DNA from: Paenibacillus macerans
GTDB lineage: Bacteria; Bacillota; Bacilli; Paenibacillales; Paenibacillaceae
Assembly (NCBI RefSeq): GCF_900454495.1
Contig: NZ_UGSI01000001.1
Location: 4,838,501-4,902,500, forward strand
Length of the DNA stretch: 64,000 nucleotides
Direction: 5' to 3'
A program made the translations under genes and the position numbers. This document shows positions 52,524 to 61,467 of the stretch, in pieces; the first letter of the stretch is position 1, and every line of letters starts with the position of its first letter. The notes under the pieces are model-generated. The model was not told the DNA's origin. It saw only the letters and a program-made list of their open reading frames with translations, and searched no databases.

Positions 52524-54632
52524 CTATTTTGAGCCCCAAATCGATTCGTTATTGCTGCCGACCAATGAGAAGGTCATTACTTCATTGTGGCTGGAAAGCT
52601 CATTTCTTTGCTTGAAGAACACGCCTTTATAAGTTACTCCATTAATGACCATGGTGCAATAATAAGTCCCGGCAGTAGAAGACCAAGTGCCGGTCACATT
52701 CCCCGTAATGGTGCCGTTTGCATTCAAAGTCACGCTTTGGGTAGGCAGCATCCCCACACCGGATGTCGAAGCGTCAAGCCCCATTTTGACGAATTGATAG
52801 GTCCCCGTCATATCATTCATGCTGTATCCCGTAGAAGAAATGCTGCTTCCCAGGAATTCGTATACCGCGGTGACAGGCCACTTATCCGCATTCATGAATT
52901 GCTGATGCACCCGAACCTCATGCCCTTCGGTTCCGTTATTGAAGCGGGTATGGTAAATCAGGTAGCGCAAGCCGTCCGTATCAATCAGTGCCGAATTATG
53001 CCCTCCCGATTTGTAACCTAACGGGATTCCCGAGAGTTGGTAATTTCCGAACAGTTTAATGCCGTAATTGGCTTGATTAATTGAAGCGGAAGCATACACG
53101 GCTTGATTGCCGGCGGCATCCGTATACGGTCCGTCAATCGCGGTGGACCGGTATAACCGGATGTGATAACCGCCCGCATTCGCCAAACCGCCGTACGTTA
53201 CATACAGGTAGCAATAACCTGCGGCTTTGTCATAGACAATATAAGGGGCCTCCCCCGATTTTCCGTATCCCCCTGCGATGCGTTTGCCGAAGTAACGGTC
53301 CGTATTGCCGCTGTCCGCTCCGGGATAATAAGGCTTACCCGTTTCGGGATTAAGCTGAAGCATATAAATACCGCCGGACCAGGACCCGTAACTCATCCAT
53401 AGTCGGCCTGAAGCATCGTAAATCAGGGAAGGATCGATGGCGTTCGGGAACAGTGAATTGTTATAGCCGCCGCTGCTTGTGAACCAGCCGCTTCGGACTC
53501 CCGATAGGGTACCGTTGTCGATCAGATCGGGGATGTTGGTATTTTGATACCACGTATTCACGGTTTTTGTCCCGAGCGGCGACGTGGTGGTAATGGGGTT
53601 GCTGGCACGGGTAAATCCGGAATAAATAATGGTATCTACATATTCGTACGGACCTGTTATGGACTTGGACACACCAAATCCAATGGCGGAACGAATGTAG
53701 GTCGATGATGTACTGTAATACAACATATAAGCGCCCTTGGAACCATCCGCCCATACATAGGATGGGTTATAAATCACATCCGGCGCCCATACCGCGTGGC
53801 CGCCCGAGCTATCCTGATCATTATAACCCGCCCATGCGAAAGAGGGTGCCAGCGCAGAGAGCAGTGCCGCGCCCGAGCTTCTGGATACATTCCCCGTGCC
53901 GCCCGCTTTGATCAGTTTCCATTTTTGCATGTCTCCGCCCCAGTAATTCCACTGCTGGACGTTGGCGCCTGCAGACGTGCTCCCATCAGCGACATCCAAC
54001 GCAGACGTGTACCCCGATGCTTTGGTCAGGAAAGCGACCGTTCCATCCTCATTCTGCTGAATCCGGAACAATTGCATGGGACCGCCCCAGTATGCCCATT
54101 GCTCAATGTTGGTGCCATCGGCGGGGGATCCGCCGTTGACATCAATGCTGCTCTTATAGGAAGAGTTGGCCGTCAGAATGTAATAATCTCCGTTGCTGTG
54201 ATGCACGATTCTGAACTTCTGCGCATCAGAGCCATTATAAGACCATTGCCGAATATTCGTTCCGTCGGCCGCCGACCCATCAGCTACATCAAGATATAAT
54301 CCGCTGTTTTTATTTTTAATATAATAATAGCCCTCAAAGGTAGACGGTGCATACAAACTCCGATTGGCATAGCCCTGGGTTCCAACATAAGACCAATTTC
54401 TTAGATCCGTACTGCTGGCCTGAGCCAAATGGGAACCGAAAACGTAATATTTGTTCGTTGATGAATCGTAGTAAATGGATGGATCGTGCACGGAGACCCG
54501 CGTTGTGTTTGAGGTGGTCGATGAACTGGCTGCAGCAAATGCACTTCCACTGCTTATACTGGCTGCAAGAAGCATAAATATGATAGTCAGGGTGCCCAGC
54601 TTGCCCCACACATTTCGAATCAGATGCAACAT
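52524..54632 (-). CDS. Secreted GH43 endo-arabinanase with nested ricin-type lectin domain
   Basis: 702 residues with a Sec signal ending near SGSAFA-AAS. GH43 catalytic residues are visible in RVSVHDPSIYYD (base), FPNAIDPSLIYD (Asp) and GKSGEAPYIVYD (acid). Unusually, about 140 residues after the first blade (from FEGYYYIKNKNSGLYLDVAD to MQKWKLIK) form a ricin-B/CBM13-like trefoil with three QW-type repeats (IRQWSYNGS, IEQWAYWGG, VQQWNYWGG); the propeller then resumes with HAVWAPDVIYNP. A C-terminal beta domain ends the protein. It would cut arabinan outside the cell. Start at 54632 follows AAGGGAG; an in-frame ATG six codons earlier is possible. Confidence 0.9.
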   Translation of the reverse strand: MLHLIRNVWGKLGTLTIIFMLLAASISSGSAFAAASSSTTSNTTRVSVHDPSIYYDSSTNKYYVFGSHLAQASSTDLRNWSYVGTQGYANRSLYAPSTFEGYYYIKNKNSGLYLDVADGSAADGTNIRQWSYNGSDAQKFRIVHHSNGDYYILTANSSYKSSIDVNGGSPADGTNIEQWAYWGGPMQLFRIQQNEDGTVAFLTKASGYTSALDVADGSTSAGANVQQWNYWGGDMQKWKLIKAGGTGNVSRSSGAALLSALAPSFAWAGYNDQDSSGGHAVWAPDVIYNPSYVWADGSKGAYMLYYSTSSTYIRSAIGFGVSKSITGPYEYVDTIIYSGFTRASNPITTTSPLGTKTVNTWYQNTNIPDLIDNGTLSGVRSGWFTSSGGYNNSLFPNAIDPSLIYDASGRLWMSYGSWSGGIYMLQLNPETGKPYYPGADSGNTDRYFGKRIAGGYGKSGEAPYIVYDKAAGYCYLYVTYGGLANAGGYHIRLYRSTAIDGPYTDAAGNQAVYASASINQANYGIKLFGNYQLSGIPLGYKSGGHNSALIDTDGLRYLIYHTRFNNGTEGHEVRVHQQFMNADKWPVTAVYEFLGSSISSTGYSMNDMTGTYQFVKMGLDASTSGVGMLPTQSVTLNANGTITGNVTGTWSSTAGTYYCTMVINGVTYKGVFFKQRNELSSHNEVMTFSLVGSNNESIWGSK

Positions 54633-54654
54633 AAAATATTCTCCCTTCATAATT

Positions 54655-54669
54655 TGTTAAGCGCTTTCA
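54655..54669 (-). promoter_or_regulatory. cre-like catabolite repression site
   Basis: TGAAAGCGCTTAACA on the minus strand, 22 bases upstream of the arabinanase start, closely follows the CcpA operator. It would block transcription of the gene when glucose is present. Confidence 0.6.
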
Positions 54670-55187
54670 AATATGAATAGAATGACATCGGTTTAGGATG
54701 CTTATCACCCCTTCCATCCATAATTTTTATATTGTTGGCAAAAACTAGATTTGTATACATAATAATCTTAACTTCATGTCGAAGTAAGTCATTTATTGCC
54801 GATAACCTAAAAGAATATGTAATAGGACGGGAAAATCCAGGATTGTTACTGATCTACGAGTGCCTTTCTACTTTTTCATCAGATCAAGATATAGACGTGA
54901 TTCTGCAGTTTATTTTCGCCAATCCAACCCGAACTGCCCCCTTGTAGGGTGCGTACCTTGGTGTCCCTCATGTTACCTTTGCACGATTATCCCTCTCTTT
55001 CAGGGGCCCCAGGGGACCTCAGTGAGGAGAGCTCTTGTCCATTTCTCTCCGTTCTGATCAAAAGGGATAATCATGCAAAGCGTCCGGGCAACATGTGTTG
55101 ATCTTCGATAGATTACAAACCTCATTTAGAGCTAGTTTTTCTTGCGATCTACCATGTCCGAAATTTTATAAAATTCTATAATATAAA
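54670..55187. other. Gene-free stretch containing a large imperfect palindrome
   Basis: No gene is supported. Inverted arms at 54969-54994 (CATGTTACCTTTGCACGATT and on) and 55063-55095 (AGGGATAATCATGCAAAG to CAACATG) could fold an RNA or be the ends of a small mobile element; the right arm carries a seven-base insert. Confidence 0.4.
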
Positions 55188-55223
55188 AATAAACCAGTCG
55201 CCGCTTTAATTCCGGCAACTGGT
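55188..55223 (-). terminator. Terminator of the pectate lyase gene
   Basis: ACCAGTTGCCG/CGGCGACTGGT on the minus strand (one mismatch), followed by TTTATTTTTAT. Confidence 0.75.
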
Positions 55224-55243
55224 CACATAAAACATCAGATCAT

Positions 55244-57412
55244 CTATTTCAGTTCCATATAATAAAGATTTACAGGATTATCTTTTGTAATAGTATGTGC
55301 GCCAGGAGTAAGCGGTACACTGACAATACCATCAGTTATTGGATAGCTGGTTCCATCGATCTTGATCTTCTTTCCGTCTTCTGAATTAAACACTAGTGTT
55401 AATGTTGAATCTTCCGTTGTGGTGAAACCGATACGGGTCGCGGTCTCGATTTTTAAACATTGCGTTAGAGTCAGACCGTTATACTCCACAGTTCCCTTGC
55501 TTGCCGAAAGATTCCCTTCAATATCAAAGAAGTCGCTGGCGGTTCCGGCTACGGTAAAGTTATGAACTTGTTCTCCGGTTGTCGGGTCCGGAATGGGTGT
55601 CGGTGTCGGCTCTGGTGTAGGTTCTGGTGTTGGTGTAGGCTCCGGTGCAGGTTCTGGTGTTGGCGTGGGTTCCGGTGTAGGTTCCGGTGTTGGCTCTGGT
55701 GCGGGTCCTGGTGCAGGTTCTTGCGGGATTGAATTTCCGCCCACAGATACAAGTTGAGTTGTGTAGCTTCTTATTTTAGCCATTAGAGCTGAATTGATTG
55801 CATACGACTTGTCATCCACGGAATTATCAAATTTCCATGCAAAGTCTCCGTTATTCAGGCGTCCCGCTTTGGCAGTAACCATTTGTTCAACATCGCTTGC
55901 GTTATCAATGTCTGCAGCATTTACGCCCGTATCGACGCTTGTATCAAAGTTATTATAAGCCGTTCCTCCTTTTAATGCTTTGTATGTGCTTGGTACGGTT
56001 TCATTTCTTGACGAAGCTAAATACGCATCAAATGATTTTTCATTTGCCGCAGCTGTCCCGTTGTTGGAGTTTGCATAAATCAGACTGGCCGCATCAACAA
56101 TCATATTGTTGTAGGCCTTGATCACACCTCCGGTTTCGCCTGAAAACGTACCTTCCCCTAAAGCATCCGTACCTTGCAAGGAACTCATCATTGGATATTT
56201 AGTATGTCTAAAATAATTGGATTCCACAAAGGCTGAAGCTCCCGTAGTAACACCGACGCCATATTTCGAGACTCCATCATAGAAGTTATTATAGATATGA
56301 ACGGATGCCACTCTAATCCGCGGATGACGGGAGTCCGAATGATCAAACCAGTTATGATGGAAGGTGGCAAAAAATTCAGCCGATTCACTCAAGCCGACCA
56401 GAGCCGCTTTTCCTGAATCCCAGTAGTGATTATAAGAGATCGTAATATTTGTCGATCCCTTTTTAAGGTCCGTGGAACCATCGCCCTTGGCTTGGTCAGC
56501 ATCTCCTCCTGCAGTTCCATAGAATAGATCATTGTTATGCACCCAAACATTGGCATTCCCCGTATCCAACGAAATACCATCGTCAGGGAACAACATCAGC
56601 CCCAGGTTTCTCACTTCCACATTTCCGGTATATCTAAGCAGGATTCCCCATCCGTAAGCATAGGCATCGTCTCCAATCCCTTCAACCGTCATATTCATTT
56701 CCGAATAATTTTTTTTGCCTTTGACTTGCAGATAGCCGCTGCTATTAAGTTGGCCTTTCATGTCATCAGCCGTAATTTTTCCAATAAACCGGATGGCAAG
56801 AGGTGTAGTATCATAACCTTTTTGTCTTAATTGCAAAATCTCGCCTATGCCAACACCTGTTTGAACGCGCCCCGAGCTATTGATTTGCACATCAAGGGTC
56901 ACGGTTTGTGCAGTCTCGGATGTGACATACAAAACCTGGGCACCATCCTTAAGTGTTCCATCATCATTATAAGCACCTGAGCCTGTGCCATATAGCGAGT
57001 CTGATGAGAAAGCAAACCCGGATCTGTCATGCGACGCTACGGACAGCTTATCTGAAACTGCACTCACCGTTGAACCGTCTGTTAGTCTTGCTTCAACTTT
57101 CATGACATAATCTCCGGCTGCAAGACCTAAGGCATCCGCTCTCCAAAAAGAAGGGTATTTTCGGATCAGTTCATTATCAATTTGCTGATAGGAAGAATCC
57201 GATGCACTTTCAGGTTTAACGTATACATTATATCCTTCCGCATTGCTAACAGGAGACCATTCTACATGCGCCGTTTCATTCCAGCCTCCACCGCCGATGA
57301 TCGAAAGACCGGCAGCATAAGTTTTAGTATTTTGCAGTCCTCCTGTTATTAAAGAAATTGCCAGAGAAAAAAATAAAACCATACTCCATGCTTTTGTAAC
57401 CCTGTTCTTCAT
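55244..57412 (-). CDS. Secreted PL1-type pectate lyase, multidomain
   Basis: 722 residues. A signal peptide (about 1-33), an Fn3-like domain (VEWSPVSNAEGYNVYVKPES), then a right-handed beta-helix of family PL1: DDGISLDTGNANVWVHNNDL, DADQAKGDGSTDLKKGSTNI (calcium-binding Asp region) and HHNWFDHSDSRHPRIRVASV with the catalytic Arg. A Pro-Glu-Thr linker (EPTPEPTP repeats, about residues 590-630) joins a C-terminal beta domain possibly binding carbohydrate. It splits pectate by beta-elimination outside the cell. ATG follows GGGAGG. Adjacent to the arabinanase: both attack pectin side chains and backbone. Confidence 0.9.
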   Translation of the reverse strand: MKNRVTKAWSMVLFFSLAISLITGGLQNTKTYAAGLSIIGGGGWNETAHVEWSPVSNAEGYNVYVKPESASDSSYQQIDNELIRKYPSFWRADALGLAAGDYVMKVEARLTDGSTVSAVSDKLSVASHDRSGFAFSSDSLYGTGSGAYNDDGTLKDGAQVLYVTSETAQTVTLDVQINSSGRVQTGVGIGEILQLRQKGYDTTPLAIRFIGKITADDMKGQLNSSGYLQVKGKKNYSEMNMTVEGIGDDAYAYGWGILLRYTGNVEVRNLGLMLFPDDGISLDTGNANVWVHNNDLFYGTAGGDADQAKGDGSTDLKKGSTNITISYNHYWDSGKAALVGLSESAEFFATFHHNWFDHSDSRHPRIRVASVHIYNNFYDGVSKYGVGVTTGASAFVESNYFRHTKYPMMSSLQGTDALGEGTFSGETGGVIKAYNNMIVDAASLIYANSNNGTAAANEKSFDAYLASSRNETVPSTYKALKGGTAYNNFDTSVDTGVNAADIDNASDVEQMVTAKAGRLNNGDFAWKFDNSVDDKSYAINSALMAKIRSYTTQLVSVGGNSIPQEPAPGPAPEPTPEPTPEPTPTPEPAPEPTPTPEPTPEPTPTPIPDPTTGEQVHNFTVAGTASDFFDIEGNLSASKGTVEYNGLTLTQCLKIETATRIGFTTTEDSTLTLVFNSEDGKKIKIDGTSYPITDGIVSVPLTPGAHTITKDNPVNLYYMELK

Positions 57413-57712
57413 TTACAATCCTCCCAAGTTTGATTTGATGCGTACACCATTGAACCGTTATTAAATAGCCGGCAAATTCTTTAATTCACCTCCCCTGTCT
57501 AATCGATTAATTCAAACTAATTCGTCAGTATTCGTCAATATCCGCCTCCTTTCAACATCCTAGATTGTAGCATGTGCTCCGAAATATTTCCTGGTTATAA
57601 TTGGTTAAAAATCCCTATGCGTAAAAATTTGCCACCAACCGCTTAGGGCTGCTGGATCATTTGAGGTAAGCAAAATAAAAGCCTAGGGAATGTCACAAAA
57701 ACACCCTGTATT
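57413..57712. other. Region upstream of the pectate lyase
   Basis: Contains the lyase ribosome site and an AT-rich presumed promoter with repeated AATTCGTCAATA-like words near 57520-57541. No other gene is seen. Confidence 0.4.
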
Positions 57713-58192
57713 GACTATCCTGAAATTGCCGAACTGGTGGAAAAGAGCGAAGTGAACTGTCGTAAACTGTTCAGTCGGGCCAACGCAAAAATGGGAATTA
57801 CAGCTGAACAACTCGTTCATTCGGAAGGAGTTACTCCCGAGCTCGTCCATGATTTCCTGAACGCTCTCAAACAAGGCAACCTCAATCAAATCTTATCCAT
57901 CCTGGATCAAGAAGTTGTCCTTGTCGCCGATGGAGGAGGCAAAGTCCCGGCCGTTGTCGAACCTATCTCTACAAGAGAACTTGTTGCCCAGTTCCTGCTC
58001 GGTCCATTCCGGCAAGCATCAACGATCGATGGCGTTCATATCGAAGTCATTCGGATGAACGGACAGCCTGCGTTTATTGTTCGATCTGGCGAAGGAATCC
58101 AAACCGTCGGGATTTTTCATGTGGAGAAGAATCAAATCCGCAGCATTTATATTGTTAGAAACCCGGACAAGCTGAAGCACGCTGGAGAATAA
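57713..58192 (+). pseudogene. ECF41-type sigma factor, N-terminally truncated
   Basis: The frame enters at DYPEIAELVEKSEVNCRKLF (sigma region 4, the -35 recognition helix) and continues into the SnoaL-like C-terminal extension typical of ECF41 (TPELVHDFLNALKQGNLNQI, VADGGGKVPAVVEPISTREL, IRSIYIVRNPDKLKHAG). Regions 2 and most of 4 are absent and there is no proper start, so it cannot act as a sigma factor, though the 3' end and terminator are intact. Confidence 0.78.
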
Positions 58193-58195
58193 AAC

Positions 58196-58232
58196 GAAGC
58201 ACAAAGAACCTTCGGAGGGTTCTTTGTGCTTC
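58196..58232 (+). terminator. Terminator of the sigma-factor remnant
   Basis: GAAGCACAAAGAACC pairs with GGTTCTTTGTGCTTC around a short loop: a near-perfect 15-pair stem, usable in both directions. Confidence 0.85.
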
Positions 58233-58278
58233 TGCTTTTAACATCGATGTTGGCAGAAATCACCTTTGCTCTTACTGC

Positions 58279-58590
58279 TTAGCTCAGGCCGGCTTTAGTC
58301 AAACCAAATGCGGCGTCAGCAGAACCCGGTACGTTCTTAAAGGCGACGTTAATACGGTTCCAGGCATTGATCGCCATGATCGAGAAGGTAAGATCTGAAA
58401 TTTCTTTCTCGGACAACTGCTCGCGAACGTGGTTATAGATGTCATCAGGTACGCCATGCTCCGGCAGTTTGGTCAGAACCTCGGTCCATGCCAGCGCAGC
58501 CCGTTCGCGTGGGCTAAACAGCGTTGATTCGCGCCAAATCGAGATGTGGTAAAGGCGCAGCTCGCTTTCGCCATGGATCTTAGCCTCCTT
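58279..58590 (-). pseudogene. Carboxymuconolactone decarboxylase-like protein, 5' truncated
   Basis: The minus-strand frame runs KEAKIHGESELRLYHISIWR, TLFSPRERAALAWTEVLTKL, to NVAFKNVPGSADAAFGL and a stop at 58279. This is the C-terminal two thirds of an AhpD/CMD-family protein; the part with the CxxC motif (normally just before HTKEAK) is missing and no start codon exists. CMD genes are the usual neighbours and targets of ECF41 sigma factors, so the two remnants are one decayed locus. Confidence 0.75.
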
Positions 58591-58686
58591 TGTTAATCAC
58601 ACTCGAAAATATAACGACGATGCGATTCATTCTGTGACATTCTAGTGCAGCGCAAAGCGGAAGCTGCTGGCGGCTCAGTCGGAAAT

Positions 58687-58732
58687 AGAAAAAGCAGCCA
58701 TCACAGAGGAGACTCTGCGATAGCTGCTTTCT
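58687..58732. terminator. Long hairpin between the decarboxylase remnant and lysR-like gene
   Basis: AGAAAAAGCAGC...CAGAG and CTCTG...GCTGCTTTCT form a stem of about 20 pairs with one or two mismatches; usable for the minus-strand LysR gene. Confidence 0.65.
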
Positions 58733-58774
58733 CAATTGGTACACTAGCCGCTATTGATCGTTGTGGGTTAACTA

Positions 58775-59638
58775 TTATTGCTTCGTTTCAATAAGTTGTA
58801 TTAATCTTGACAACGCACTAGAGTATATTGAGCCTTGTCTATACACAAACCATACCTCCAAATTTCGGTACTCTTCAGGTAAACTGTGGAAAGCGACTTT
58901 GCCTGCCTCTTCCGCTTTAGCAATCGACGATCGCGGCAACATAGACACGCCGAGCCCAGCGGAAACCCCATCCAGAATAACTGCTAATGTTCCAAACTCC
59001 ATAATCTGATATGCGGTCAGGCCAGTCCCTCTCAGAAAGCTCTCTGCTTTTGCCCGATGCGTACAACCAACATCGAAAAACAACATCGGCTTCGCAAGCA
59101 ACTCGTGCATGTCGCTTTTTCCCGGCTCCGAGATCAGCACCAACTCCTCTTCGAAAGCCGCGGCATGTTCTATATCCGGATCGTCAACCGGACCATAAAC
59201 AAACGCTCCATCAAGCTCGTAATTCAACACTTTTTGCACGAGAGCATGTGTAACACCCGTAGTGAGCGATAAGTTCACATCCGGGTATTGTAATCGATAT
59301 TCGGCCAATAGGGGGGTCAGATGAATGGCCGCAGTCGTTTCAATAGAACCTATCCTAAGAGGCCCTGCAGGATGGTCGGAGTATTGTGTAGTTTTCACAG
59401 CTTCGTCCAGCAGAGTCAGTATTTTATCCGCATATCCCAGTAAATTCTCGCCAGCCGGAGTTAGCGTCATCCCTCGATTGGATCGCCGAAAAAGAGGGAT
59501 TCCTAGTTGAGCCTCGAGGTACTGAATACGATTCGTCACATTAGACTGTACGTAGTTCAACATTTGCGCCGCCTTGGTTATGCTCCCCTCTCGAGCTACA
59601 GCTTGAAATATTCTCAAGTCTCCGCTTTCCATTTCCAT
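58775..59638 (-). CDS. LysR-family transcriptional regulator
   Basis: 287 residues. N-terminal winged helix GDLRIFQAVAREGSITKAAQ, then SNVTNRIQYLEAQLGIPLFR and RGMTLTPAG; the C-terminal part is a periplasmic-binding-like effector domain (GPLRIGSIETTAAIHLTPLL). It is divergent from the oxidoreductase gene at 59766 with 127 bases between, the usual layout of a LysR regulator and its target. A start two codons later (59632) has better spacing to AGGTG. Confidence 0.9.
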   Translation of the reverse strand: MEMESGDLRIFQAVAREGSITKAAQMLNYVQSNVTNRIQYLEAQLGIPLFRRSNRGMTLTPAGENLLGYADKILTLLDEAVKTTQYSDHPAGPLRIGSIETTAAIHLTPLLAEYRLQYPDVNLSLTTGVTHALVQKVLNYELDGAFVYGPVDDPDIEHAAAFEEELVLISEPGKSDMHELLAKPMLFFDVGCTHRAKAESFLRGTGLTAYQIMEFGTLAVILDGVSAGLGVSMLPRSSIAKAEEAGKVAFHSLPEEYRNLEVWFVYRQGSIYSSALSRLIQLIETKQ

Positions 59639-59765
59639 ATCACCTGCTTGGTATGATCAGTTTTGATACTCACATTCGATTTTGTTCATTTTACTGTATG
59701 ATTCCCGCTCTGTACAATTCAAAATATAGAGATTCATCAAAATACGAATGACTGGAGGATTTAGG

Positions 59766-60758
59766 ATGAAAGCAATCGTACATGCTGGGATGAACGGCTT
59801 AAAGGGCTTGAGATATGAAAATGTGATTGATAAACAGCCAGGCTTCGGTGAAGTAAAAGTAAAGTTGAAAACAGCAGGGTTGAATCATCGGGACTTATTT
59901 CTCATGGAGGATCGAACAAATGAGGATGCACCCCTGATTATGGGTTCGGACGGCGCGGGAAGAATTGAAGCGGTAGGTGAAGGCGTAACGAACCTTACAG
60001 TAGGTTCCGATGTAATCATTAATCCGTGTATCGGATGGGAATTCACCCACAATGTCCCGGCCGTTCCGGCTATAGTAGGCGGTCCTTCGAGTGGCACACT
60101 CGCCGAGTCTATCATCATCCCCGAACAAAATGCCGTCAGCAAACCAGCTTACTTGTCTTGGGAAGAAGCTGGAGTGTTGCCCTTGTCTGCCTTGACGGCC
60201 TATCGGGCTTTGTTCACGAGAGGCCGCTTACAGCGAGGCGAACATATCCTTATTCCAGGGATTGGTGGCGGTGTGGCAACCTACGCTATGCTTATGGCTT
60301 CAGCCGCGGGTGCACGCGTCAGTGTCACATCCCGCAGTCAAACAAAAAGGCAAGCCGCTCTTGCATATGGGGCAGATCATGCCTTTGACAGTCATAGTGA
60401 TTGGAAGGACAGTATGAAAGGAGAACAAGTGGATCTCATCCTGGACAGTATCGGGCCGGCTACGTTCCAACATTACTTTGATATCATTAAGCCGAATGGC
60501 CGGATCGTCACGTTTGGCGCAAGCTCAGGCGACCGAGTGGAATTAGCGGTACGATCCATATTTTACCCCCAAATCAGTATCATCGGCACCTCAATGGGCA
60601 GCAGCGAAGAGTTTATGGCTATGCTTCAATTTATGGAACTTCACTCGATACGCCCTATCATTGATAGTGTGTATCCTTTACAGGACACCTTTCGCGCCTT
60701 TCAGCGAATGCAGCAGGGGGAGCAATTGGGCAATATTGGAATAAGAATACAAGACTGA
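59766..60758 (+). CDS. Medium-chain dehydrogenase/reductase (quinone oxidoreductase type)
   Basis: 330 residues, NAD(P)H-dependent. GroES-like N-terminal half (GLNHRDLFLMEDR, MGSDGAGRIEAVGEGV), Rossmann half with the dinucleotide loop LIPGIGGGVATYAMLMASAA and LILDSIGPATFQHY. No clear set of zinc-binding cysteines, so a zinc-free reductase is more likely than an alcohol dehydrogenase. The start at 59766 follows TGGAGG; the longer frame overlaps that site. Probably controlled by the divergent LysR protein. Confidence 0.88.
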   Translation: MKAIVHAGMNGLKGLRYENVIDKQPGFGEVKVKLKTAGLNHRDLFLMEDRTNEDAPLIMGSDGAGRIEAVGEGVTNLTVGSDVIINPCIGWEFTHNVPAVPAIVGGPSSGTLAESIIIPEQNAVSKPAYLSWEEAGVLPLSALTAYRALFTRGRLQRGEHILIPGIGGGVATYAMLMASAAGARVSVTSRSQTKRQAALAYGADHAFDSHSDWKDSMKGEQVDLILDSIGPATFQHYFDIIKPNGRIVTFGASSGDRVELAVRSIFYPQISIIGTSMGSSEEFMAMLQFMELHSIRPIIDSVYPLQDTFRAFQRMQQGEQLGNIGIRIQD

Positions 60759-60770
60759 TCCTCGCTCTAT

Positions 60771-60983
60771 CTAGTTTTTCGTCTGATTAGGGCTTGTATT
60801 CGCTAAGATTGGCAGCATCTTCTCGCCTTTCTCCATGAAGGAATTGCACTGGGCACACACTGGCTGAGCCAAAAAAACGAAGTTATCCCTCATCCATCCG
60901 TTACACTTTTCATTGGTGCATGACCATATTATTGTCATTTCTTCTGGAAGATCACCCGTTAGTTTTTTCCGTGAATAGTACAA
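60771..60983 (-). CDS. YdjO-like cold-inducible zinc-ribbon protein
   Basis: 70 residues from a TTG start behind GAAGGA. Core: IIWSCTNEKCNGWMRDNFVF and PVCAQCNSFMEKGEKMLPIL, with two Cys pairs that suit a zinc ribbon. This is the YdjO family found beside cold-shock genes in Bacillales. The frame is open for 24 further codons upstream, but that part crosses the cspA terminator and does not resemble the family. Confidence 0.82.
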   Translation of the reverse strand: MYYSRKKLTGDLPEEMTIIWSCTNEKCNGWMRDNFVFLAQPVCAQCNSFMEKGEKMLPILANTSPNQTKN

Positions 60984-61023
60984 GCGGCATCCTTCTTTCT
61001 CTCCAGGAATAATGTGCGAAAAA

Positions 61024-61051
61024 AAAGCCCCAACACGAGGTTTGGGGCTTT
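61024..61051 (-). terminator. Terminator of the cold-shock gene
   Basis: AAAGCCCCAA/TTTGGGGCTT stem; the minus strand continues in TTTTTT. Confidence 0.85.
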
Positions 61052-61067
61052 GCAATAGCAGTCTTAC

Positions 61068-61268
61068 TTACAGTTTAACAACATTTTCGGCCTGCGGGCC
61101 GCGATTGCCTTGTACCACGTTAAATTCAACGCGTTGTCCTTCGTCCAACGATTTAAAGCCGTCGCCAACAATCGCGCTGAAGTGCACGAATACGTCGCTG
61201 CCGCCTTCAACCTCGATGAAACCAAAGCCTTTTTCCGCATTAAACCATTTTACTGTTCCTGTTTCCAT
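61068..61268 (-). CDS. Cold-shock protein (CspA family)
   Basis: 66 residues, a single OB fold that binds single-stranded RNA and DNA. RNP1 is KGFGFIEV and RNP2 is VFVHFSAI; it ends GPQAENVVKL. Length and motifs are standard. ATG follows GGAGGTAATGA. Located immediately upstream of the ydjO-like gene on the same strand, as in related genomes. Confidence 0.96.
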   Translation of the reverse strand: METGTVKWFNAEKGFGFIEVEGGSDVFVHFSAIVGDGFKSLDEGQRVEFNVVQGNRGPQAENVVKL

Positions 61269-61314
61269 GATTCATTACCTCCACATGTTCATTTTTGATA
61301 TCCTTTAAAATTTC

Positions 61315-61377
61315 CAAAAAAAATCACATATTATACAAGGTTAAGCCCATTAAAATCCTAACCCTCTATAATATGTG
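61315..61377 (-). terminator. Terminator after the BceAB-like genes
   Basis: Minus-strand arms TCACATATTATA and TATAATATGTGA with an inner GGTTA/TAACC pairing, followed by TTTTTTTT. It isolates the cold-shock gene from the ABC operon. Confidence 0.75.
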
Positions 61378-61467
61378 ACTTCAGGTTGAAATTTCAATGA
61401 ATTAACTATAACACATCTGAAGTTGGTTTACAACTTTTCTTTCATATCTTGCCCGCTTCGTTTTCCA

